Positions 1 through 5,242 of a DNA stretch of 5,242 nt are shown here, piece by piece. The stretch is from an uncultured Clostridia bacterium. GTDB taxonomy: Bacteria; Bacillota_A; Clostridia; Christensenellales; CAG-138. The DNA is taken from contig CAMORL010000115.1 in assembly GCA_946623765.1 (NCBI GenBank), positions 1 to 5,242 of the forward strand. The letters run 5' to 3'. The notes under the pieces are model-generated. The model had not been told where the DNA came from. It did no database searches and saw nothing but the letters and a program-made list of their open reading frames with translations. How positions within the stretch are numbered: position 1 is the first letter of the stretch; each line of letters starts with the position of its first letter. A program made the position numbers and the translations under genes.

Positions 1-983
1 TGTTTTCCGAAGCGCAGCCGACCAAGATGTATTATCTCTACTGCCCGGTGTTCCGTTACGAACGCCCGCAGGCGGGAAGACTCAGAGAGCATCACCAGTT
101 CGGCGTGGAGATCTTCGGATCGCAAAGCCCAGCGGCGGATGCGGAGGTCATTTCGATCGCGTCGGAGATCTTCGAGGCGGTCGGGTGCTCGGATCTGACG
201 ATCAAACTGAACAGCATCGGCTGTCCGAAGTGCCGCGGACGGTATCAGCAAGCGCTGAAGGACTATCTTGCGAGCCGTTACGACGAGCTGTGCGAAACCT
301 GCAAGACGCGCTTTGAAACAAATCCGCTGCGAATCCTGGACTGCAAGGTCGATACCTGCAAGGAGATCGTGAAGGACGCGCCGCACACGATGGATTTCGT
401 CTGCGACGACTGCCGCGCGCATATGAATGAGCTGATGCGCCTTTTGGACCTTGCCGGCATTCGCTACGAGATCGACCCGATGCTGGTGCGCGGTCTCGAT
501 TATTACACCAAGACCGTGTTTGAGATCGTCTCCGGCATGTCCGGCGCACAGGGAACGCTCTGCGGCGGCGGCCGTTACGACGGGCTTATCAAGGAGCTCG
601 GCGGTCCCGAAATGCCCGCTGTAGGCTTCGGTCTCGGAATGGAACGTCTGCTGCTCATCATGGACAACCTCGGAATCGAGATTCCGAAGCCCGTGCGCTA
701 TGATGTGATGCTGATCGGTCTCGGTCAACAGGCCAAGGACAAGTGCTATACGCTTGCAAGAACGCTCAGAAATCGCGGCATTGCGGTCGATCTCGACCTG
801 ATGGACCGCAGCGTCAAGGCGCAGATGAAATATGCCGACAAGACCGGCGCGCGTTATACGCTGGTCATCGGCGACGATGAAATGAACAACAACGCCGCAA
901 ATCTGAAATCCATGACGAACGGCGGATCGGTGCTCGTATCGCTCGATGCGGACAGCATTATAAATTCGATTGAGAGAGGTTAA
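1..983 (+). CDS. hisS: Histidyl-tRNA synthetase, 5'-truncated by the window edge
   Basis: Cytoplasmic class II synthetase that attaches histidine to tRNA-His. The frame is open from base 3, and the residues before the ATG at 27 (FSEAQPTK) already fit the family, so that ATG is internal and the true start lies upstream. Visible in order: motif 2 FRYERPQAGR (51-80), then an insertion domain with four cysteine pairs (codons at 222/231, 291/300, 342/357 and 402/411). Next come the histidine-specific LVRGLDYYTK (483-512) and motif 3 GFGLGMERLLL (624-656). The C-terminal anticodon-binding domain runs from about 700 to the TAA at 981. About 327 of the family's usual 420 or so residues are present; motif 1 is missing because of the edge. 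The cysteine-rich insertion is of a type common in clostridial HisRS and may bind zinc, which is inference. aspS follows after 4 bases, the usual Bacillota order. HisZ is unlikely because the HisRS motifs and the anticodon domain are intact. Confidence 0.97.
   Translation, partial: FSEAQPTKMYYLYCPVFRYERPQAGRLREHHQFGVEIFGSQSPAADAEVISIASEIFEAVGCSDLTIKLNSIGCPKCRGRYQQALKDYLASRYDELCETCKTRFETNPLRILDCKVDTCKEIVKDAPHTMDFVCDDCRAHMNELMRLLDLAGIRYEIDPMLVRGLDYYTKTVFEIVSGMSGAQGTLCGGGRYDGLIKELGGPEMPAVGFGLGMERLLLIMDNLGIEIPKPVRYDVMLIGLGQQAKDKCYTLARTLRNRGIAVDLDLMDRSVKAQMKYADKTGARYTLVIGDDEMNNNAANLKSMTNGGSVLVSLDADSIINSIERG
974..980 (+). promoter_or_regulatory. Ribosome binding site of aspS, inside the end of hisS
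   Basis: GAGAGGT lies 7 bases before the ATG at 988 and overlaps the last codons of hisS. It decides the aspS start: a longer frame from a TTG at 970 would begin upstream of this site and add six residues (MREVKT) that do not belong to the AspRS family start. The overlap with hisS suggests translational coupling. Confidence 0.7.
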
Positions 984-987
984 AACC

Positions 988-2781
988 ATGGGAGAATTTT
1001 TAAGCGGATGGAAACGCACGTGCTACTGCACGGAGCTCGGTAAGGAAGACGTCGGCAGAGAAGTGACGCTGATGGGGTGGACGAACGTCCGCCGCGATCT
1101 CGGCGCGCTGATCTTTGTGCAGTTGAGAGACCGTACGGGATTGATGCAGATCGTATTCGATTCCGCGACGCTCTCGAAGGACGATTTCGACCGCGCCGGC
1201 ACGATCCGTTCCGAATATGTGCTTGCGGTCAAGGGCGTTCTTGAAGCGCGTACCGGCAACATGATCAATCCGAACATGAAGACCGGCGAGGTGGAAGTGA
1301 AGGTGAAGGAGTTCAAGATTTTGAGCACCGCCGAAACGCCGCCGATCGACACCTCGGACGACTGCAACGCCGGCGAGCTGCTGCGGCTCAAATACCGCTA
1401 TCTCGACCTTCGCCGTCCGTGCATGCAGAGAAACCTCATGATGCGCAACGAGATCACGCGCATCACGCACGAATACTTTGCGGAAAACGGCTTTTTGGAG
1501 ATCGAAACGCCGATGCTGACCAAGAGCACGCCCGAAGGCGCGCGCGACTATCTCGTACCCAGCCGCGTCCATCCGGGCAGCTTCTATGCGCTGCCGCAGA
1601 GCCCGCAGCTTTTTAAGCAGCTTTTAATGCTTAGTGGCTTCGACCGTTACATGCAGATCGCGCGCTGCTTCCGCGACGAGGACCTGAGAGCCGACCGTCA
1701 GCCGGACTTTACGCAGATCGACCTTGAAATGTCGTTCGTCGAAGCGGACGACGTCATGGCGATGAACGAGGGCTTTTTGAAGCGTCTTTTCAAGGAAACG
1801 CTGGGGCTCGATATTCAGCTTCCGCTGCCGCGCATCACCTGGCAGGATGCAATGGATCGCTACGGCTCCGACAAGCCGGACACGCGCTTCGGCATGGAGC
1901 TTTGTGATCTTTCCGAATGCGTAAAGGACTGCGGGTTCTCCGTGTTCCAAAATGCGCTGAAAGACGGAGGCAGCGTCCGCTGCATCGTGGCAAAGAACGC
2001 GACCGCGCATTTCTCCCGCAAGGAGATCGACGCTTTGGGCGAGTTTGTCAAGACCTATAAAGCAAAAGGCCTTGCATGGATGAACTGGAAGCCCGAGGGG
2101 CTTCAGTCCCCGATCGCAAAATTCCTCACCGAGGACGAGATCAACGCGATCAAGACGAAGGCGAACTTCGAGCAGGGCGACGTGATGTTCATCGTGGCGG
2201 ACAAGAACCCGGTCGTGTGGGCAGCGCTCGGCGCGCTGCGTCTGAAGCTCGGCGACAAGCTCGGTCTCATTGATCCGAAGAAGTTCAATCTTCTGTGGGT
2301 CGTTGAGTTCCCGCTCTTAGAGTGGAGCGAGGAGGAGAACCGCTTCGTCGCGATGCATCATCCCTTCACGAGCCCGATGGACGAGGACCTTCCGCTGCTC
2401 GACACCGATCCCGGCAAGGTCCGTGCAAAAGCGTACGACATCGTGCTGAACGGCAACGAGATCGGCGGCGGTTCGATTCGTATCCATTCGACCGAGCTGC
2501 AGGCAAAGATGTTCGACGTCATCGGACTTTCAAAAGAACAGGCGGAGGCGCGGTTCAAGTTCCTGCTTGACGCGCTGAAGTACGGCACGCCGCCGCACGG
2601 CGGACTGGCATACGGTCTCGACCGCGTGACCATGCTGATCTGCGGCGCGCAGTCGATCCGCGACGTCATCGCGTTCCCGAAGGTGCAGAACGCATCCTGC
2701 CCGCTGACGAACGCGCCGGATCCGGTCGATGCAAAGCAGCTTAGTGAACTGCATATTGCGGTCGTTCCCGAGGAAGAATGA
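988..2781 (+). CDS. aspS: Aspartyl-tRNA synthetase, bacterial type
   Basis: Cytoplasmic class IIb synthetase that charges tRNA-Asp; 597 residues, the normal bacterial length. The N-terminal OB-fold anticodon-binding domain (about 22-110) contains GWTNVRRDLGALIF. Motif 1 (about 169-193) ends in TPEGARDYLVPSR, and QSPQLFKQ follows at 204-211. Motif 2 includes FRDEDLRADRQPDF (228-241). A bacterial GAD insertion follows SDKPDTRF (294-301) and runs to about residue 410. GNEIGGGSIRIH (489-500) and motif 3 GLAYGLDRVTM (539-549) complete the active site, and the end has the family's FPK and APDPV signatures. Start taken at ATG 988 because of the ribosome binding site just before it. Leu38 in RRDLG matches the E. 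coli discriminating type, where non-discriminating enzymes usually carry His, so it probably charges only tRNA-Asp (inference). hisS is 4 bases upstream and trxA 27 bases downstream. Confidence 0.98.
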   Translation: MGEFLSGWKRTCYCTELGKEDVGREVTLMGWTNVRRDLGALIFVQLRDRTGLMQIVFDSATLSKDDFDRAGTIRSEYVLAVKGVLEARTGNMINPNMKTGEVEVKVKEFKILSTAETPPIDTSDDCNAGELLRLKYRYLDLRRPCMQRNLMMRNEITRITHEYFAENGFLEIETPMLTKSTPEGARDYLVPSRVHPGSFYALPQSPQLFKQLLMLSGFDRYMQIARCFRDEDLRADRQPDFTQIDLEMSFVEADDVMAMNEGFLKRLFKETLGLDIQLPLPRITWQDAMDRYGSDKPDTRFGMELCDLSECVKDCGFSVFQNALKDGGSVRCIVAKNATAHFSRKEIDALGEFVKTYKAKGLAWMNWKPEGLQSPIAKFLTEDEINAIKTKANFEQGDVMFIVADKNPVVWAALGALRLKLGDKLGLIDPKKFNLLWVVEFPLLEWSEEENRFVAMHHPFTSPMDEDLPLLDTDPGKVRAKAYDIVLNGNEIGGGSIRIHSTELQAKMFDVIGLSKEQAEARFKFLLDALKYGTPPHGGLAYGLDRVTMLICGAQSIRDVIAFPKVQNASCPLTNAPDPVDAKQLSELHIAVVPEEE

Positions 2782-2792
2782 TTGAGAATACA

Positions 2793-2800
2793 GAAAGGAG
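2793..2800 (+). promoter_or_regulatory. Ribosome binding site of trxA
   Basis: GAAAGGAG sits 8 bases before the ATG at 2809. It rules out a start at the TTG at 2782, which directly follows the aspS stop and would add nine residues in front of the thioredoxin fold. It is the clearest Shine-Dalgarno in the window, which would fit trxA being translated more strongly than its neighbours. Confidence 0.8.
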
Positions 2801-2808
2801 CTAAAAAC

Positions 2809-3129
2809 ATGGCAAACATCATCACAGGCACATTGGAAAACTTTGATTCCGTCATCAACGGCGAGCTTCCCGTTCTGGTGGATTTCTGGGCAACCTGGTG
2901 CGGTCCGTGCCGCATGGTCAGCCCGTTTATCGAGCAGCTTGCAGACGAATATCAGGGACGCGTTGCGTTCATGAAGGTCAATGTCGACGAGCAGCCGGAG
3001 CTTTGCGAAAAGTACCGCGTCAGCTCGATCCCGAACCTCGTTCTGTTCAAGGACGGCGACGTGCTCGATCAGAGCGCAGGCGCGCGTCCGAAGGCACAGC
3101 TTGCCGCATTCATTGAACAGGCGCTGTAA
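2809..3129 (+). CDS. trxA: Thioredoxin
   Basis: Small cytoplasmic dithiol-disulfide reductase, normally recharged by thioredoxin reductase and supplying electrons to ribonucleotide reductase, peroxiredoxins and similar enzymes. It has 106 residues, the usual size, with a single thioredoxin fold and no signal peptide. VLVDFWATWCGPCR (22-35) holds the redox pair Cys31 and Cys34. The buried Asp sits in LVDFWA, the cis-proline is Pro75 in SSIPNLVLF, and the late glycine is Gly91. Asn76 follows the cis-proline where most thioredoxins have Thr, and there is an extra Cys66; both are mild variations. No reductase gene is adjacent. It lies 27 bases after aspS without a visible terminator, so it is probably co-transcribed. 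A thioredoxin-like paralogue with a special partner cannot be excluded, but the WCGPC motif and length favour a standard TrxA. Confidence 0.95.
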   Translation: MANIITGTLENFDSVINGELPVLVDFWATWCGPCRMVSPFIEQLADEYQGRVAFMKVNVDEQPELCEKYRVSSIPNLVLFKDGDVLDQSAGARPKAQLAAFIEQAL

Positions 3130-3138
3130 GCCTTTACA

Positions 3139-4020
3139 ATGCGCAAAAAGCGTACAATCATCATAGCTGTCATCGCAGCCGTCGTTCTTTTGCTGGCGTT
3201 GTCCGCATTTGATACGCGGCTGCGTGTCGTTTCTTACACGGTTTCGGATGAGCGCATCCTCTCTCCGGTGCGCATCGTGCTTCTTACGGATCTCCATTCC
3301 TACAGATACGGCGAGGGACAAAAGACGCTTCTCGACGCGATCGACGCGCAGAAGCCCGATCTTGTTTTGCTCGGCGGAGACATCTTCGACGACGACCGTA
3401 AAAACGACAACACGATGATCGTGCTGGAACATGTCGCCGAACGCTATCCCTGCTTCTATGTTTCCGGGAATCATGAATACTGGTGCGAAGATCCGGAGGC
3501 GCTGTTTGATACGGTTCGGGAGCTTGGCATCCCGATCCTTCACGGGACATCCGAAACGGTCACGGTCGGACGCACGACGCTGCAAATCTGCGGCATTGCC
3601 GATCCCGCCTGCGCGGAAATCGAAATTGATGAAAGCGCGGTTGATCTGCGAAAAGCGGCAAGGGAAGCCGTAACGGAAAAGCAGCTGCATTCCGCTGCAT
3701 CCGGTAAGGAAGACAGGTATGCGATCCTGCTTGCGCATCGTCCCGAGCTGATCGAAACATATGCGGAATACGGCTTTGATCTTGTGCTTTCCGGACATGC
3801 GCACGGCGGACAGGTGCGGATTCCGGGAATCCTGAACGGATTGTTTTCGCCGGGAGAACGGTGGTTTCCGAAGTACGCGGGCGGAAAATACCGTGTCGGA
3901 CAAACGACGATGATCGTCAGCCGCGGACTCTCGCGCGAGGCGATCAAACATGTGCCGCGCATCTGGAACCGACCGGAACTGGTCGTGATCGAACTCAATC
4001 CGACCGATCAACGACCGTAA
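3139..4020 (+). CDS. Membrane-anchored metallophosphoesterase, YkuE-like
   Basis: Calcineurin-like phosphoesterase of 293 residues. The N-terminus is a short basic stretch (MRKKR) and one hydrophobic segment (about 6-23). There is no clear signal-peptidase site, so it is probably a membrane anchor with the catalytic domain outside. The metal ligands are all visible: Asp51 and His53 in LLTDLHS, Asp81 in GGDIFDD, Asn111-His112 in GNHEYW, His200 in LAHRP, and His220 and His222 in GHAHGGQ. The domain ends near residue 288. The arrangement matches the YkuE/YaeI-like group, some of whose relatives cleave lipid-linked or nucleotide pyrophosphates; the substrate here is unknown. It starts 9 bases after the trxA stop. 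No good ribosome binding site precedes the ATG, so translation may depend on ribosomes finishing trxA. No downstream start would keep both the anchor and the first metal motif. Confidence 0.9.
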   Translation: MRKKRTIIIAVIAAVVLLLALSAFDTRLRVVSYTVSDERILSPVRIVLLTDLHSYRYGEGQKTLLDAIDAQKPDLVLLGGDIFDDDRKNDNTMIVLEHVAERYPCFYVSGNHEYWCEDPEALFDTVRELGIPILHGTSETVTVGRTTLQICGIADPACAEIEIDESAVDLRKAAREAVTEKQLHSAASGKEDRYAILLAHRPELIETYAEYGFDLVLSGHAHGGQVRIPGILNGLFSPGERWFPKYAGGKYRVGQTTMIVSRGLSREAIKHVPRIWNRPELVVIELNPTDQRP

Positions 4021-4038
4021 CGCAGAGCAACAAAAAAC

Positions 4039-4044
4039 GGATGG
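4039..4044 (+). promoter_or_regulatory. Weak ribosome binding site of the cyclase-family gene
   Basis: GGATGG, one base short of a good match, lies 7 bases before the ATG at 4052. An ATG overlapping it at 4041 opens only a four-codon frame that ends in TGA at 4053-4055, overlapping the real start, so it is not the gene start. Confidence 0.45.
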
Positions 4045-4051
4045 TAACACG

Positions 4052-4642
4052 ATGATCTACGATATTTCTCAGCCGGTGTTCGGCTGCAAGGTCTATCCGG
4101 GCGATCCCGAACCGACCAAAGAACTGCTTGCAAGCCTTGAGAACGGCGACGAGTACAATCTTTCCGCGTTCTCGATGTGCGCGCACAACGGCACGCATGT
4201 CGATGCGCCGCTCCACTTTCTGAAAGAGGGGAAGGGGATCGGAAGCGTCGCGCTCGAAAAATTCGTCGGTCCCGCATATGTGGGAACGGTGCAGGGCGAC
4301 GTCGGCGAACGGGAGGCGCGGATGCTGCTTCAAGCGGCGCAAAAGGCGTATCCCGGCGCACAACGCCGTATTCTGATCCGCGGAGACGCAACGGTCACGG
4401 AGAAAGCGGCGGTATTCTTTGCTGATGCCGGAATCGATCTGATCGGAACCGAATCGCAATCCGTCGGGCCTGAAAACGCGCCGATGGCGGTGCATCTTGC
4501 ATTGCTGCGCGCCGAAGTCGTGCTGCTCGAAGGAATCCGGCTTTCCGCAGTACCGGACGGCGCGTATCTTTTGAATTGTGCGCCGCTGAATCTCGGCGAA
4601 ACAGACGGCGCGCCGTGCCGTGCGATCCTTATGGATCTCTGA
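4052..4642 (+). CDS. Cyclase-family metal-dependent hydrolase, kynurenine formamidase-like
   Basis: A 196-residue soluble protein of the cyclase family (PF04199), which includes bacterial kynurenine formamidase (KynB), isatin hydrolase and polyketide-type cyclases. The signature HNGTHVDAPLHF (45-56) supplies the metal ligands His45, His49, Asp51 and His55. Further in, His148 and Glu160 have the spacing of the second-metal and catalytic residues of KynB. The opening DISQPVFGCKVYPGDP (4-19) also fits the family, as does the ending with CAPLNLGETDGAPCRAIL. The length is slightly under the 205-210 of typical KynB proteins, with no obvious loss. No tryptophan-degradation gene is near, so the substrate is open and kynurenine formamidase itself is only one possibility. 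It follows the phosphoesterase by 31 bases and is the last gene before the terminator, so it is probably the end of the same transcription unit. Confidence 0.9.
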   Translation: MIYDISQPVFGCKVYPGDPEPTKELLASLENGDEYNLSAFSMCAHNGTHVDAPLHFLKEGKGIGSVALEKFVGPAYVGTVQGDVGEREARMLLQAAQKAYPGAQRRILIRGDATVTEKAAVFFADAGIDLIGTESQSVGPENAPMAVHLALLRAEVVLLEGIRLSAVPDGAYLLNCAPLNLGETDGAPCRAILMDL

Positions 4643-4656
4643 ACCAAAAACAAAAG

Positions 4657-4688
4657 AACGGGGGAGGCAAGCGCCTCTCCCGTTTTAT
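4657..4688. terminator. Bidirectional intrinsic terminator between convergent genes
   Basis: Twelve-pair stem: arm AACGGGGGAGGC (4657-4668), loop AAGC, arm GCCTCTCCCGTT (4673-4684), with one G-U pair in the + strand transcript (4663 with 4678). On the + strand it is followed by a short T run (4683-4686). Read on the - strand the hairpin is followed by TTCTTTTGTTTTT, a better U tract. It begins 14 bases after the cyclase-family stop and its right arm abuts the stop codon of the convergent - strand gene, so one hairpin probably ends both transcripts. Confidence 0.9.
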
Positions 4689-5242
4689 CGCTCCGTGACG
4701 ACGATCCGGATCGGATCGCCGTGTCGTTTGCCGATTTGTCTGCGAATCGATTTCGTTACACCGATGACGTAACAAACCGAACCGTCTTCGTTTTTCACGC
4801 CCATGTTCACAATGCTTCCGTCATAGGGAACGCCGTCGAATGTTGCATGAACCTTGACGCGCCCCTTTCCGAACGTCTGTCTGACATCCCACGGAAACGC
4901 GACGTACGCGCCTCCGTCGGGTTCTTCGTGCAGAATTGCGGTGAATGCGTATACCTTTGGATTTGATCGCTCCATGCGGATCTCCGTCGCTTGGACGGAT
5001 GGAAGAAACTGTTCTTCACCGGTCGCGGCAAACCCGCATTTTTCATAGAATCGGATCGCGCGCGCGTTCTCTTTCAGTACCCAAAGACCGATCGTGCGGT
5101 ATGCCGAAAGCTGTTCCGATGCGGCGTCGAAAAGCTGTTTTGCAGCGCCTGTTCCCCAATACTCCGGCAGAACGTACAGCGCAAACAGCTCGCCGGTATC
5201 CGGCGTATCCCTGCTGATTCCGTACCCCGCAAAGCCTGCGAC
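4685..5242 (-). CDS. GNAT acetyltransferase-DUF1905 fusion, 5'-truncated by the window edge
   Basis: One unbroken - strand frame of 185 residues from the window edge to the TAA at 4687-4685. Residues 1-89 are the C-terminal half of a GNAT N-acetyltransferase: strand-4 region GELFALYVLPEYWGTGAAK with acetyl-CoA pyrophosphate-binding loop GTGAA, then LWVLKENARAIRFYEKCGF, the usual motif B, ending in TEIRMER. Residues 97-185 form a complete DUF1905 domain: YAFTAILHEEPDGGAYVAFP, then FGKGRVKVHATFDGVPYDGS, then VTKSIRRQIGKRHGDPIRIV. No stop separates the parts, and only about seven residues (SNPKVYA) link them. The Met at 4975 lies inside the usual GNAT ending (E-I-R-M-E-R) and is probably internal, although GGAG six bases before it could allow a separate DUF1905 start. 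GNAT enzymes move an acetyl group from acetyl-CoA to an amine; the substrate is unknown and DUF1905 has no established function. The N-terminal 60-70 GNAT residues lie outside the window. Confidence 0.88.
   Translation of the reverse strand, partial: VAGFAGYGISRDTPDTGELFALYVLPEYWGTGAAKQLFDAASEQLSAYRTIGLWVLKENARAIRFYEKCGFAATGEEQFLPSVQATEIRMERSNPKVYAFTAILHEEPDGGAYVAFPWDVRQTFGKGRVKVHATFDGVPYDGSIVNMGVKNEDGSVCYVIGVTKSIRRQIGKRHGDPIRIVVTER

Noticed and set aside
27..29. ATG as the start of hisS
   Set aside because: It sits just before motif 2, the frame is open upstream and the upstream residues match the family; the gene is cut by the window edge rather than short.
970..987. Earlier TTG start for aspS
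   Set aside because: The ribosome binding site lies between this TTG and the ATG at 988, and the six extra residues do not fit the AspRS start.
1000..1572. Open frame of 190 codons on the - strand opposite aspS
   Set aside because: Complementary to conserved AspRS sequence; no family resemblance and no ribosome binding site seen.
2530..4050. Long open frame of 506 codons on the - strand opposite aspS, trxA and the phosphoesterase
   Set aside because: It lies antisense to three well-supported genes, shows no recognisable domain, is unusually rich in Arg, His and Cys, and spans gene boundaries. This is a shadow of GC-rich codon use on the other strand.
4041..4055. Four-codon frame (MVTR) overlapping the start of the cyclase-family gene
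   Set aside because: Its stop overlaps the real start, which could couple translation, but nothing else supports it and so short a frame is expected by chance.
4700..4722. Repeated GATC/CGGATC units near the end of the convergent gene
   Set aside because: They encode conserved DUF1905 residues (G-D-P-I-R-I) and are too short and few to be a regulatory or mobile repeat.
4721..4966. 81-codon + strand frame opposite the DUF1905 region
   Set aside because: Antisense to a clear domain, begins inside the convergent gene and shows no family features.
1..5242. CRISPR array, tRNA or rRNA gene, insertion sequence, prophage or defence system
   Set aside because: No regularly spaced repeats, tRNA-like arms, terminal inverted repeats, transposase motifs or defence-protein motifs were seen; nearly every base is in a recognisable chromosomal gene.

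Overview
The window looks like an ordinary chromosomal piece from a bacterium of the Bacillota, most likely class Clostridia. The reasons are the hisS-aspS adjacency, the cysteine-rich insertion in the histidyl-tRNA synthetase, a YkuE-like single-pass phosphoesterase and the DUF1905 sequence type. Codon use is fairly GC-rich at third positions, as in many gut Clostridia outside Clostridium proper. The genus cannot be told from the sequence, and the taxonomic statement is inference.

Layout. Bases 1-4642 carry five tightly packed genes on the + strand: the 3' part of hisS (1-983), aspS (988-2781), trxA (2809-3129), a membrane-anchored metallophosphoesterase (3139-4020) and a cyclase/kynurenine-formamidase-family hydrolase (4052-4642). 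The gaps are 4, 27, 9 and 31 bases. I see no terminator or convincing promoter inside the series, so it reads as one transcription unit whose promoter and leader lie upstream of the window. It ends at a strong 12-bp hairpin at 4657-4684 that can act as a terminator in both directions.

On the other side of the hairpin a gene converges on the - strand (5242-4685, 5' end outside the window). Read through, it is one unbroken frame: the C-terminal half of a GNAT acetyltransferase joined directly to a complete DUF1905 domain. A caller that starts at the internal ATG at 4975 would report only a 96-residue DUF1905 protein and miss the acetyltransferase part. This is the least ordinary thing in the window.

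Function. The first two genes charge tRNA-His and tRNA-Asp, and thioredoxin serves general thiol reduction. The last two + strand genes are metal-dependent hydrolases of unknown substrate, and nothing here ties them to translation beyond co-transcription. No mobile element, CRISPR array, tRNA, rRNA or defence system is visible, and no non-coding stretch exceeds about 45 bases. I did not find a new multi-gene system here.
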